Shown: positions 53,758 to 62,108, counted from the stretch's first letter. The stretch is DNA of 64,000 bases from Brevundimonas intermedia (GCF_004614235.1 NZ_SPVH01000002.1:730333-794332); one strand, 5' to 3'. Notes: generated by a model not told the origin, from the letters alone. Translations and numbers: made by a program.

Positions 53758-53802
53758 TGGAGCGGGCGAAGAGATTCGAACTCTCGACCCCAACCTTGGC
53801 AA
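53758..53802 (-). pseudogene. 3' half of tRNA-Gly(GCC): left attachment site (attL) of the island
   Basis: On the minus strand this stretch holds the anticodon loop TTGCCAA (GCC), the 3' side of the anticodon stem GGTTG, variable bases, a T arm (GAGAG-TTCGAAT-CTCTT), the acceptor strand CGCCCGC, discriminator T and CCA. The expected 5' half (GCGGGCG acceptor and D arm) is missing: bases beyond 53803 neither pair with the acceptor nor form a D arm. This is what remains on the integrase side when an element inserts at the 3' end of a tRNA gene. The tRNA should be restored at the far end of the island. Confidence 0.85.
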
Positions 53803-53974
53803 TGTTGGGGATCAGCATTTCCGGGCTTTTCAGGGCGTTCCAAAATGCGCTCTTACTAACTGTTTTTCATAGGTTTTTACGTTCATCCGATTGCGGAGCG
53901 TTTCGGCCGGTTTCGTTTGAGTTGGTAGCGGAGTGGTAGCGGTGGCTCGGAAATGAGCGTATATTTCTATAGCC

Positions 53975-55264
53975 ATGACGAAGCAAAAACTCACCAAGCG
54001 CGTGGTTGAGAGCGCGCCCGTTCCGGAGACCGGCGAGGGTCGAATCTGGGACAGCGAGATCGCAGGCTTCTGCCTCCGGATCTATCCCGGGACCGAAACC
54101 CGACAGGGCCATGCCGCCAAGCCTGTCCGAAGGATGTTCGCCATCAAATATCGGGTCCGCGGGATTCAGCGCTGGCTGACGCTCGGCGAGCATGGGGATG
54201 GGCCGGACAAGCTCACGGCGGATCGGGCTCGCAAGGAGGCGGCGTCGGTGGTGGTCGATGCGCGGCGCGGCATCGATCCCGGCGAAGCCCGCAGGCGCAT
54301 CGAGGGGCTCACCGTCAAAGGCCTGGTCGAGTTGTATCTGGAGAAGGGGCCGGACGACAAACCGACCAAACGGGATTCGTCATGGGCCATGGACCGGACG
54401 AACCTCGAGCGCCACGTCGTGCCCCTGCTTGGCAAGATGGCGCTTGATACGCTCACCCGCGACCACATCACCGGGATGATCCGATCGATCACGGCCGGGA
54501 AGACCGCCAAGGATGTGAAGACCAAACTTCGTGGTCGATCCATCGTAAAGGGCGGAGCAGGCATCGCTGACCGCACCTATTCCACCCTGCGGGCGACCTT
54601 CAACTGGGCGATCGACAAGGGCCATTTCGCTGGCCCGAACCCCTGCGCCAAGGTCGAACGAAAGCTCCGACCGGCGGTCGAACGCTTCCTGTCAGAGGCC
54701 CAGGCCCAGGACCTCATCGCCGCTCTCGACGCTCTGGAGGCGGATGCGACGATCTCCGAACGGCAGGGCGCGGTCTATCGGCTTCTGCTTCTGACGGGCG
54801 CGCGGCGCAACGAGATCGCGGGCCTGCGCTGGACGGAGGTCGATTTCGACCGGCGCCGGCTCGTGCTGCCGCCGAGCCGCACCAAGGCTGGCGGTCGCAC
54901 GGGGGATCGTCGGATCTCGCTCAACGACATGGCCTTCGGAATCCTGCAGCGTCTCTACAAGACCCGCGGTCGAAGCCAGTTTGTCTTCCCGGCCACCAAG
55001 GGCGACAACGGATATGCGACCTCCGAGTCCAAGATCTGGCGCGACAAGGTGCTCCCCAAAGCCAAGCTGGAAGGCGTGCGCATCCACGACCTGCGCCACA
55101 GTTTCGCAAGCTTCGCCCTGGCCGACGGGGCCAGTCTCCCGATGATCGGCAAGGCGCTGGGACACGCCAACAGCCGCGCCACGGAACGGTATGCCCATCT
55201 GAGCGATGACCCAGTTCGGGCGCTTGCGGAACGGATTGGCGAGCGTTTCAGTCCCAAGGCCTGA
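53975..55264 (+). CDS. Tyrosine-type integrase (P4-like, tRNA-targeting)
   Basis: The 429-residue recombinase has an N-terminal arm-binding domain of the DUF4102 type (IWDSEIAGFCLRIYPG, KYRVRGIQRWLTLGEHG), a SAM-like core-binding domain (about residues 110-230), and the catalytic domain. The active-site set is complete: R277 (TGARRNEI), H371 and R374 (IHDLRHSF), H397 (GHANS) and Y406 (TERYAHL). It would catalyse insertion and excision between the tRNA-Gly 3' end and the element's attP. The ATG at 53975 lies 172 bases from the tRNA fragment and lacks a clear Shine-Dalgarno sequence. Confidence 0.96.
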   Translation: MTKQKLTKRVVESAPVPETGEGRIWDSEIAGFCLRIYPGTETRQGHAAKPVRRMFAIKYRVRGIQRWLTLGEHGDGPDKLTADRARKEAASVVVDARRGIDPGEARRRIEGLTVKGLVELYLEKGPDDKPTKRDSSWAMDRTNLERHVVPLLGKMALDTLTRDHITGMIRSITAGKTAKDVKTKLRGRSIVKGGAGIADRTYSTLRATFNWAIDKGHFAGPNPCAKVERKLRPAVERFLSEAQAQDLIAALDALEADATISERQGAVYRLLLLTGARRNEIAGLRWTEVDFDRRRLVLPPSRTKAGGRTGDRRISLNDMAFGILQRLYKTRGRSQFVFPATKGDNGYATSESKIWRDKVLPKAKLEGVRIHDLRHSFASFALADGASLPMIGKALGHANSRATERYAHLSDDPVRALAERIGERFSPKA

Positions 55265-55322
55265 ACTCGGGTCCACGCGCTGATATCAGTCCGGTGCCAT
55301 GGTTTGACTTTGAGTGTAGTAA

Positions 55323-55337
55323 GACACATTTGGTGTC
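55323..55337. promoter_or_regulatory. AbiEi operator candidate, copy 1
   Basis: GACAC-ATTTG-GTGTC is a perfect 5-bp inverted repeat with a 5-base spacer, inside the AT-rich promoter region of the abiE pair. A second copy with the same spacing lies 63 bases downstream at 55386-55400. Confidence 0.6.
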
Positions 55338-55385
55338 CTAATATACCGAATGGCAAACCAACATGTTTGACAATCTTCATATTAA

Positions 55386-55400
55386 GACACTATGAGTGTT
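55386..55400. promoter_or_regulatory. AbiEi operator candidate, copy 2, overlapping the abiEi start
   Basis: GACAC-TATGA-GTGTT matches copy 1 with one changed base. It spans the proposed ATG at 55392, so a bound repressor would block both transcription and start-site access. Known AbiEi antitoxins bind paired inverted repeats in their own promoters. Confidence 0.55.
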
Positions 55401-56234
55401 CAAATGCTGGGAAAGTTAAACAAGCTCGAACGTATCCTCCCGGAAGGCCTCCTGGTCGATTCCGGCTGGATGAACGAGAACGGCTATCCCAACTCGCTGA
55501 GGGCCAAATACGTCGCTTCGGGGCGCCTGGAACGCACGGCGCGCCGCGTTTATCGACGTCCGCGCGGAACCCTCGACTGGCCGGTCGCCGTGCTCTCGCT
55601 CCAGGCCCTGCTCGACTATTCCATCGTCGTGGGAGGACGCACCGCGCTCGAACTTCAAGGCTACGCCCACTACCTTCCTGCCACCCGCAAGGAGGTTCAT
55701 CTCTATGGCGACGAAACCCCGCCGACGTGGCTGACCGACCTGCCTCTGGATGTCGCGTTCAAATATCATCCGTCGCAGAAGCTGTTCCGCAGCGCCCGAT
55801 ACTTCGAGGTCGCCCGGCTCGGCGAGGACTCCAGCGAGACCGGCCTCCTGGCGGACTGGGCCCGCGCCGCAGTGGTGGACACCCCCCTGGGCCACTGGCA
55901 ATGGCCCTTGCGCCAGTCGACGCCCGAGCGCGCCATCCTCGAACTTCTGGACGAACTCCCCGATCACGAGAGTTTCGACCAGGCGGACCAGTTGATGGGC
56001 GCCCTGGCCACCCTCAGCCCACGACGTCTCCAGCGTCTGCTCGAGGATTGCGTGAGCGTGAAGGTCAAACGCCTGTTCTTCTATTTCGCCGATCGGCACG
56101 GTCATGCGTGGCTGAAAGCCCTGGACCGCGACGCCATCGATCTGGGCAGCGGCAACCGCGTGCTCGCAAAGGGCGGTCGATTGGACCCAACCTACAAGAT
56201 CACCGTGCCGAGGTCGCTCGATGCCGGTCAGTGA
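55392..56234 (+). CDS. abiEi: AbiEi-type antitoxin/transcriptional repressor
   Basis: The 280-residue protein is the antitoxin of a type IV AbiE toxin-antitoxin system. The N-terminal winged-helix part reads GYPNSLRAKYVASGRLERTARRVYRRP (core LRAKYVASGRLERTARRVY), followed by the AbiEi_3-type middle LQALLDYSIVVGGRTALELQGYAHYLP. The C-terminal domain neutralises the toxin without, in known systems, direct binding. The ATG at 55392 overlaps operator copy 2; an in-frame ATG at 55404 would avoid it. The 3' end overlaps abiEii by 14 bases. Confidence 0.9.
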   Translation: MSVQMLGKLNKLERILPEGLLVDSGWMNENGYPNSLRAKYVASGRLERTARRVYRRPRGTLDWPVAVLSLQALLDYSIVVGGRTALELQGYAHYLPATRKEVHLYGDETPPTWLTDLPLDVAFKYHPSQKLFRSARYFEVARLGEDSSETGLLADWARAAVVDTPLGHWQWPLRQSTPERAILELLDELPDHESFDQADQLMGALATLSPRRLQRLLEDCVSVKVKRLFFYFADRHGHAWLKALDRDAIDLGSGNRVLAKGGRLDPTYKITVPRSLDAGQ

Positions 56235-57135
56235 CGTCTACGCCCGGCAGGTCCGCCTCCTCGTCCGAATCCTCCCCCTCGTGTTCGAGGAACCCTGCTT
56301 CGCCCTGAAGGGCGGCACGGCGATCAATCTTTTCGTCCGCGATCTGCCGCGGCTGTCGGTGGATATCGACCTGACCTATCTGCCCGTCGAGGATCGGGAC
56401 ACATCGCTCGCCGCAATCGACGCGGCCTTGAGGCGGATCGCCGACGCAATCGAACAGGCCATGCCGGGGTCTGTCGTCGTGCGCGGCAAGGGTGGAGCCC
56501 AGCCCGTGATCGACAAGCTGCTCGTCCGTGCGGACGGCGCGGTGATCAAGGTGGAGGTGACGCCGGTCCTGCGCGGTGTGGTGTTCGAGCCCGAGGTCCG
56601 TCCGGTTTCAGCGGCAGTGGAAGAGCGCTTCGGCTATGCGGAGGCCCGGATGGTTTCCCACGCGGATCTCTATGCCGGCAAGATCATGGCGGCGCTGGAC
56701 CGCCAGCATCCCCGCGACCTGTTCGATGTCCGCGACCTTCTGGCCAACGAGGGGATCACGCCGGCACTGCGACAGGCCTTTGTGATCTATCTGGCCAGCC
56801 ACCACCGGCCCATGGCCGAGGTGCTCCGAGCCAGTCCCAAGGCTCTGACCCAGGAGTTCGAACGCGGCTTCGATGGGATGACCGAAGACCCGGTCGACCT
56901 TGAGGATCTCATCGCGGCGCGCGCCGCCCTGATCACTGCCATCGTCGACGACATGCCGGAGGCGCACCGCACCTTCCTGATCGGGTTCAAGGCCGGCGCG
57001 CCTGACTGGGACCTCATCGGCCTGCCCGACGCCGCCGACCTCCCCGCCGTGCGTTGGAAGCAGTTGAACCTCGACCGCCTGGAGCCCGACCGACGCGCGG
57101 ACATGGTCGAACGCCTTCGACGGACCTGGCCGTGA
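56221..57135 (+). CDS. abiEii: AbiEii/AbiGii nucleotidyltransferase toxin
   Basis: The 304-residue protein is a DUF1814-type nucleotidyltransferase. Motif I is FALKGGTAINLFVRDL (K30, G31, G32), with the metal-binding aspartates in LSVDIDLTYL (D48, D50). VIKVEVTPVLRG supplies the third acidic strand and YAGKIMAALDRQHPRDLFDVRDLL the conserved KxxxxxxRxxxRDxxD segment. Relatives add nucleotides to tRNA acceptor ends and stop growth or abort phage infection. Start overlaps the antitoxin gene, the usual arrangement. Confidence 0.94.
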   Translation: MPVSDVYARQVRLLVRILPLVFEEPCFALKGGTAINLFVRDLPRLSVDIDLTYLPVEDRDTSLAAIDAALRRIADAIEQAMPGSVVVRGKGGAQPVIDKLLVRADGAVIKVEVTPVLRGVVFEPEVRPVSAAVEERFGYAEARMVSHADLYAGKIMAALDRQHPRDLFDVRDLLANEGITPALRQAFVIYLASHHRPMAEVLRASPKALTQEFERGFDGMTEDPVDLEDLIAARAALITAIVDDMPEAHRTFLIGFKAGAPDWDLIGLPDAADLPAVRWKQLNLDRLEPDRRADMVERLRRTWP

Positions 57136-57598
57136 CCTTTCAGCTGGCAGTGCCCAGGGACGCCAGCGGGTCGATCCTTGTGGTAGACCGACACACATGA
57201 TCATGTGCGCGTGCGGAGCGACGGCATGGGTCTGACAAAGCGAATTTTTATCGAAAAAGACCCCGCCTACGAGGACGTGCGCCAGCGCGCGTCAAAAGCG
57301 GCGGCGGCTTACTGCGCCCCATTCACCTTTAGGGTGGCCGGCAATCGAAGGAACGCGATGGGAGGCCGGCCCCACTGGGACCCCTTCTGGCCGGGAGCCT
57401 TGGCCGAAGCTGCAACGACGATCGGCGCCCAGTCGGTCAACATCAACGGTGGGTCTTCTTCGAGACCGAGGTTGAGCGAGACGTGGTCCTCGTACTTGCC
57501 GAAATCCGTTGGCGCGAACGTCTGGCCACTTATGCCGCCCGACTTGCGAAGGGCTAAGGTCAACTGTCAGGCCATCGCGGGCGTTGCCCGGATTGATC
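57136..57598. other. 463-base interval with no certain gene
   Basis: Two overlapping open frames compete here. On the minus strand 57309-57563 (84 residues, next entry) has good codon usage. On the plus strand an ATG at 57226 opens a 131-codon frame to 57621 (MGLTKRIFIEKDPAYEDVRQ at its start) that runs over the end of the neighbouring ATPase gene. Neither resembles a family I know, and both could be debris from earlier insertions. Confidence 0.5.
57309..57563 (-). CDS. Possible small protein downstream of the GHKL-nuclease gene
   Basis: The 84-residue frame starts at TTG 57563, 36 bases after the ATPase stop and on the same strand. Its composition looks protein-like (FAPTDFGKYEDHVSLNLGLE, MLTDWAPIVVAASAKAPGQK), with about three-quarters G/C in third positions. 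There is no Shine-Dalgarno sequence, and an in-frame stop is just upstream of the TTG, so it might be a remnant of a larger gene. No function can be proposed. Confidence 0.35.
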   Translation of the reverse strand: MTLALRKSGGISGQTFAPTDFGKYEDHVSLNLGLEEDPPLMLTDWAPIVVAASAKAPGQKGSQWGRPPIAFLRLPATLKVNGAQ

Positions 57599-59572
57599 CT
57601 ACTCGCCGAGCAGGACAGTGAAGAAGGCCTGGTTCCGCTTCTTGGCGTTCTCAACCAGGGTGTCGTAGCCGATTGCCTGAATGAAAATCTTCTCGTTGTC
57701 GCGATAGCGGAAGAAGATCTTCGGATTTTGGTCGTTGAGGAAGTCGTGCTTCTTCAAAACCTTCACCAGGCTCGGGGTCAAATCCGCGACGATGTAGCCG
57801 AACCGTCGAATAACGCCGGAAAAGGACATGTGAGTTCCGTCGGTCCGGGTGACCCCGCCGGCCCTGACGGCCTTCTCCAGGGTCTCGACCACCTGGGTGA
57901 CAGGATCGGTCTTTTCGGGACCGAACACATAGTCGTCGCGGCTCGGCTTCTTGAATTCCACGATGGTGACGGTTGTGCCGTCGTTGTCGCCAAGGACGAG
58001 GCTGTCGTCGAACAAGGCCAGGTCGGCGACCTTGTCGCCCTTGCTCCGCTTTCCTCCGTGGATCGTCCGGTCGCTCGAGACATAGGGAAGGAAGGCCAGA
58101 GCGTCGTCGATCAGCCAAAGATTATGCTCAAAATAATCGTGCGTGGCCGAGTCGGAGAAGCGCCGGAAAATCAGGTCGTGGATCACCTCTTCCGGATGAT
58201 GCTTGGCGTCACTCGTGTATTTTCGGGCCGCCTCGACGAGTTCGATCACATTTTTCCGATGGATCACGTACTCCGCCAGGGCCTCCTTGTTGTTCTGATC
58301 GATCTTGGAGACGATGTCCTTGATAGTGGCGGCGTAATTTTCCGGACTCGCTGCGGCCGTGGTTATGGCCTTCGTCAGATCTTTGGACGCCCGATAACGT
58401 TCGATCGCGAGATCGGCGACGAACTGTTGAGCCTTCCAGTTGTTGGGCTTGGCCGAGACGTACTCGGCGATTGACTTTCCGCGCAGGCCCAAGCGGAGGA
58501 TCGGGTTCTCCTGAAGCGCGCCGTTGAGATCCGTTGACTGCGATGTTTTGATCTTCTCGATCTGGGTGTTCTCACCCTTCTGGATCACGTCGCTGACCGC
58601 TGACACGATCCTCTCGATCGCCTTGGGCGAGATGTTGATACCCGTACGCGAGTCGTTCAGTCGGGACTCGAAAGCCTCGCCTCGGACCACTGCAATGATG
58701 ATGTAGTTCTCGTTGTTCTCATTGGTGAAATGCGGCTCACCCAGCACATTGGTAAGATCGCGCGGCTTGCCCACGATCCGATCTGCTGCCGCGAACAGGA
58801 GACAGTGATTCTTGAAGGAGCGAGTCTTGGGTATGCGGGTCAGGCTGTAGTCAATCGTCTCGACAGATCCGTCGATGTCAACCTCGACCTGGCCCTTGTC
58901 ATACTCGACGAAGATGTCCTTGAACCGGGTGGTGACGCTCTCGGGCGCCCCGCCGTTGAACTGCACGGTGATCTCCGGGAGCCACCGATACAGGAAATAG
59001 GGGAGAAAATGGCTCGCGATGATGTCGGAGACTGTGCTCTGATCGATTTGGCGGATCAGGTCATGCCACGGCGTCAGCGGCGAATCGTATTCGACGCGGA
59101 GCCCAACGTGCGTGAAATCTGGATCGCCGTCGTGGAAGACAAGCTCGTCATCCCTGTAAATGTCGAACCGGAATGTTCGCGTCTGCCGGTCGGTGAGGAA
59201 CTCGTAGCGCGATGAATAGTGAATGCGTGAAAAGACCTTGAACGCAATGAAACGGCCGAAGCCTCGCCCCTTGCTCTTCAGCTTGTACCCCGAGAAGGGC
59301 GTCTTGAAGGATTTGTAGTTCTCGTCGTTGAGCCCGATGCCATTGTCGGTGATCGAGATCAGAATCTTGTTCGGATCGTTCGCGTTCTCGAACACGATGT
59401 CGATCTTGCCTTCGCTCGCCGCCCGGTCGCCGAATCGAGCCTCCAGACCATGCATTGCGTTAGACACCGCCTCCAGGGTGGGCAGGAGAAAGCCGTGGAT
59501 GTCATGAGCGAGGTGCGTCCTGGACAGGACGGCGTCCATGTCAGGCTTGACCAGTGTGTCCGTAGTCGCCAT
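57599..59572 (-). CDS. GHKL (HSP90-like) ATPase fused to a PD-(D/E)XK-like nuclease domain; candidate defence protein
   Basis: The 657-residue protein starts MATTDTLVKPDMDAVLSRTH. Residues 20-115 carry the GHKL fold: N box E34-x3-N38 (LEAVSNAMHG), G1 box DNGIG (76-80) and a glycine-rich lid GRGFGRF (102-108), as in HSP90, MutL and gyrase B. A long middle part follows (strands and helices, including SRTGINIS-like DSRTGINISPKAIERIV). The C-terminal 150 residues have D517 in VADLALFDD and E539-F-K541 in TVTIVEFKKPSRDDY, the spacing of a PD-(D/E)XK nuclease core. I know of no named system with this exact architecture. It is a single-gene transcript flanked by abortive-infection genes. Confidence 0.75.
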   Translation of the reverse strand: MATTDTLVKPDMDAVLSRTHLAHDIHGFLLPTLEAVSNAMHGLEARFGDRAASEGKIDIVFENANDPNKILISITDNGIGLNDENYKSFKTPFSGYKLKSKGRGFGRFIAFKVFSRIHYSSRYEFLTDRQTRTFRFDIYRDDELVFHDGDPDFTHVGLRVEYDSPLTPWHDLIRQIDQSTVSDIIASHFLPYFLYRWLPEITVQFNGGAPESVTTRFKDIFVEYDKGQVEVDIDGSVETIDYSLTRIPKTRSFKNHCLLFAAADRIVGKPRDLTNVLGEPHFTNENNENYIIIAVVRGEAFESRLNDSRTGINISPKAIERIVSAVSDVIQKGENTQIEKIKTSQSTDLNGALQENPILRLGLRGKSIAEYVSAKPNNWKAQQFVADLAIERYRASKDLTKAITTAAASPENYAATIKDIVSKIDQNNKEALAEYVIHRKNVIELVEAARKYTSDAKHHPEEVIHDLIFRRFSDSATHDYFEHNLWLIDDALAFLPYVSSDRTIHGGKRSKGDKVADLALFDDSLVLGDNDGTTVTIVEFKKPSRDDYVFGPEKTDPVTQVVETLEKAVRAGGVTRTDGTHMSFSGVIRRFGYIVADLTPSLVKVLKKHDFLNDQNPKIFFRYRDNEKIFIQAIGYDTLVENAKKRNQAFFTVLLGE

Positions 59573-59843
59573 CAGCTAAGCATCTGTTTCCACGAATCTT
59601 TAAAAGAAACTGTCATTCTGGTTGGACCGGCTCGGCCGGGTTCGCGAGGACAAGCACAAAACCGGGCATCGCCAAAATCAACGGCTCGGCTCCCCGAAAA
59701 TCGTCACCCGCTTCGGCAAAGTCATGGCACAGCCCGCCGCGCACTCCTAGCGTGTCCTGTGACGACGACGAGTCGAACCCGCGGCCCGCCCGTCCTGGCC
59801 GACGTCAGGCGAGCCGTTGATCTTCAAGAGGGCGGGCATAGAC

Positions 59844-60740
59844 GTGAGCGCTGGAACACCCTGCTTCGCCAATCGCGTGCGCGGACATGACCCGCTTTCC
59901 ACAGTTCCCCGCGATTCCATTGAGCGTCTTCTGGGCTCGACGGCGGTGTTTCTGAAGCGCGATCTCTTTCAGCCCCTGATGTCAGGGTATGATTTCATGC
60001 GCTTCTCGGCAATGAACGAACTGGTTGTCGAAGCCCATGACGCGACCTCTATCGCGCTCGGACGGCAAGGCCTTTTCCGGTATACGCGACATCTTATCGA
60101 CGACGATGATTGCTATGCGGACGACGCCCTCGCCTACCTGACGAACATCAAGGTGCCGGCAGTCGAACGCCTGAGTTTTGTGGAACTGCTTCTCGCCTCC
60201 GCGCGACCCCGGTTCGGTCCTCGCTTGGCGGCGATCGAAGACAAGGTGGCAGGACTTCTTTCGGCCAACGCGTTGCCGATCATCTACCGAGACGGACAGT
60301 TCGAACCGTCCGACGGACCGGCCGTTGAACAGGCAGTGCACGACCCGTTCTGGGACCTCGTCAGTCACGCCCGGTGGGACAATGTCCGAACCGATATGAG
60401 GCAAGCGCTGTCGCTTCGTGACAATGGGGGACCCAACCCCGCACTTTACGCGGCTCGCGCACTTGAGAGCACACTCAAGATCGTCAGTTCTGGCAAGGGC
60501 TGGCTTACAGGACGAGAGCGTGGAGCCGCCAATGTCATCGACACGCTCGTCAGCTCCAAAAATGGGCGGTTTATAGAACCCTGGGAGGCCGAGATGCTGA
60601 AAAGGTTCTTCGCAGACGTCCGAAACCCGGACGCCCACGGAGCCGGCGCAGATCCCCAACCAAAGCTCACACCGATCCAGACATCCTGGGCGATCGAGTT
60701 CTGCATGATCTCAATTAAAAGCCTGCTTCGACGCGGGTGA
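59844..60740 (+). CDS. Abortive-infection C-terminal (Abi_C/HEPN-like) domain protein
   Basis: From a GTG at 59844 (GAGGGCGGG upstream) the product has 298 residues; the exact start is uncertain. The N-terminal half (ERLLGSTAVFLKRDLFQPLM, AYLTNIKVPAVERLSFVELL) has no family I can name. The C-terminal half matches the Abi_C type domain: NPALYAARALESTLKIVSSGKGWLTG (core ALYAARALESTLKIV), then FFADVRNPDAHGAG with R260-x4-H265, the HEPN RNase motif. HEPN proteins commonly cleave host RNA when a phage is sensed. It is divergent from the GHKL-nuclease gene, 271 bases apart. Confidence 0.75.
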   Translation: MSAGTPCFANRVRGHDPLSTVPRDSIERLLGSTAVFLKRDLFQPLMSGYDFMRFSAMNELVVEAHDATSIALGRQGLFRYTRHLIDDDDCYADDALAYLTNIKVPAVERLSFVELLLASARPRFGPRLAAIEDKVAGLLSANALPIIYRDGQFEPSDGPAVEQAVHDPFWDLVSHARWDNVRTDMRQALSLRDNGGPNPALYAARALESTLKIVSSGKGWLTGRERGAANVIDTLVSSKNGRFIEPWEAEMLKRFFADVRNPDAHGAGADPQPKLTPIQTSWAIEFCMISIKSLLRRG

Positions 60741-61166
60741 CGCCGGAGGGCAGGCATGCCTATGGCTGATGTTTGGCTCGGGCACCAAAACCAAACATCC
60801 GGCCCGACTTCCATGATGGCTGCCAGTGAAGGTTCAGCCTGGAGCCAGTGCGCCACCTGGTCCAACCTCCAGAACCCGGTTCCAACCGGCGGATCAAGGC
60901 GGTCGCGCTGTGGACGATCGTGCGCCACGTCAGATAGAATTGATCATCCGACTCGCTCTGATTTTCGAACTGAAGCTTGCAATGACCCTCCGCAACACCG
61001 CGCCAATCTGGGCGCCGGAACGGCTCTCCGCTCCGGCGCCCAGAAGCCGGACTTTCATTTTTTGCGTGACAAATGACGAATCGAGACTAGATTATCTCTC
61101 AACACGCCCGGTCTCCTCTGCGTCTCAGGACGTACGGGCCGGGTTTCGTGTTTCTGGGGTGCGCTG
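60741..61166. other. 426-base interval without a recognisable gene; hairpin and promoter-like sequence
   Basis: Open frames here are short and unconvincing on both strands. A perfect 12-bp hairpin (CTGGGCGCCGGA at 61008-61019, TCCGGCGCCCAG at 61032-61043) is followed by CATTTTTTGCG. Promoter-like GTGACA (61066-61071), 16 bases and TAGATT (61088-61093) lie ahead of the Abi_2 gene. Confidence 0.5.
61008..61043 (+). terminator. 12-bp hairpin followed by T-rich sequence
   Basis: Perfect inverted repeat with a 12-base loop, then CATTTTTT some 14 bases after the stem. It probably isolates the Abi_2 cassette from upstream transcription. Confidence 0.5.
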
Positions 61167-62108
61167 ATGCCGACGCCCTATACCAAACCCCATATGGCTG
61201 TCCCTGACCAGATCGCCCTGCTTCGCGGACGCGGGCTGGAGATTACAGATGTGGACCGGGCTGAAGCCGCCCTGACCAGGATCGGGTATTATCGGCTCTC
61301 TGAATACTGGCGTCCGATGCGGGAGACCGAGCTGGTCGAGGCCGGCAAGGCGCCCGTCGTGCGCGAGACCTTCGGCGCCGACGCCCGTTTCGCTGATGTC
61401 GTCGATCTCTACGTTTTCGACAAACGCCTCAGGATGTTGATCCTGGACGCCATCGAGCGGGTCGAGATCGCCGCCCGGGTCTGGTGCGCCCACACGCTCG
61501 GGGCTCGTGACCCCTATATCCACAGGGACTGGCGCGCCCTCGATCCCGAATTTGTCGGCAAGGATCACGCCGCCTGGCTGGCGCGGATCGATGCGGCGGC
61601 GTCCCGGTCCCGCGAAGACTTCGTCGCCAACTTCCTCAAGGAGTATGCGCCGCCCCTGCCTCTCTGGGTCAGTATCGAATGCTGGGACTTCGGCATGCTG
61701 TCCTATTTCGTGTCGGGCCTCAGCACGCCGGACAAGACGGCGATGGCCGCCCACTATGGCGTGCCCCGTCGCGAACAGCTGGTAAGCTGGATGCGGGCCA
61801 TCAACCACGTCCGCAACATCTGCGCCCATCACGCCCGGCTCTGGAACCGGGTTCTGGTCGACCGGCCCAAGCCGCCCCGCGAGGCCGAAGAGCCGCTTCT
61901 CGATCACCTGGCCCTTTACCAACAGGCCCACAATCGACTGTACGCCGTGGCGGCGCCGCTGCAGTTCCTCCTGCGCACGGTGCATCCCGGATCCAGCTGG
62001 TCCGCGCGCCTCAAGGACCATTTTCAGACGTTTCCCGGATCGCCTCATCTCAAACTGGCCGCGACAGGGTTTCCAAGGGACTGGGAGGCTTTGCCGCTAT
62101 GGAACTGA
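61167..62108 (+). CDS. Abi_2-family (AbiD/AbiF-like) abortive infection protein with HEPN motif
   Basis: The 313-residue protein shows the Abi_2 pattern: AVPDQIALLRGRGLEITD, the RIGYYRLSEYWRPM motif, FADVVDLYVFDKRLRMLILDAIERVEIAARV (core VFDKRLRMLILDAIERVEI), WVSIECWDFGMLSYF and the HEPN ribonuclease motif R216-N-x3-H221 in INHVRNICAHHARLWNR. Relatives of AbiD/AbiF of Lactococcus abort phage infection, probably by RNA cleavage. GGGGTG precedes the ATG. The next gene starts 31 bases after its stop and a third follows closely, so this looks like the first gene of a cassette. Confidence 0.92.
   Translation: MPTPYTKPHMAVPDQIALLRGRGLEITDVDRAEAALTRIGYYRLSEYWRPMRETELVEAGKAPVVRETFGADARFADVVDLYVFDKRLRMLILDAIERVEIAARVWCAHTLGARDPYIHRDWRALDPEFVGKDHAAWLARIDAAASRSREDFVANFLKEYAPPLPLWVSIECWDFGMLSYFVSGLSTPDKTAMAAHYGVPRREQLVSWMRAINHVRNICAHHARLWNRVLVDRPKPPREAEEPLLDHLALYQQAHNRLYAVAAPLQFLLRTVHPGSSWSARLKDHFQTFPGSPHLKLAATGFPRDWEALPLWN

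Noticed and set aside
53758..53830. Complete tRNA-Gly gene
   Set aside because: The 3' half fits but no 5' acceptor strand or D arm can be built from the bases that follow, so it is only a fragment.
59573..59760. Possible coding remnant on the plus strand before the Abi_C gene (frame ending PAAHS)
   Set aside because: About 49 codons with no start codon, bounded by stops; too short and without a recognisable family.
60756..61167. Short overlapping frames (106, 113 and, on the minus strand, 160 codons)
   Set aside because: None has a plausible ribosome site, motif or codon bias; the longest minus frame runs into the Abi_C gene.
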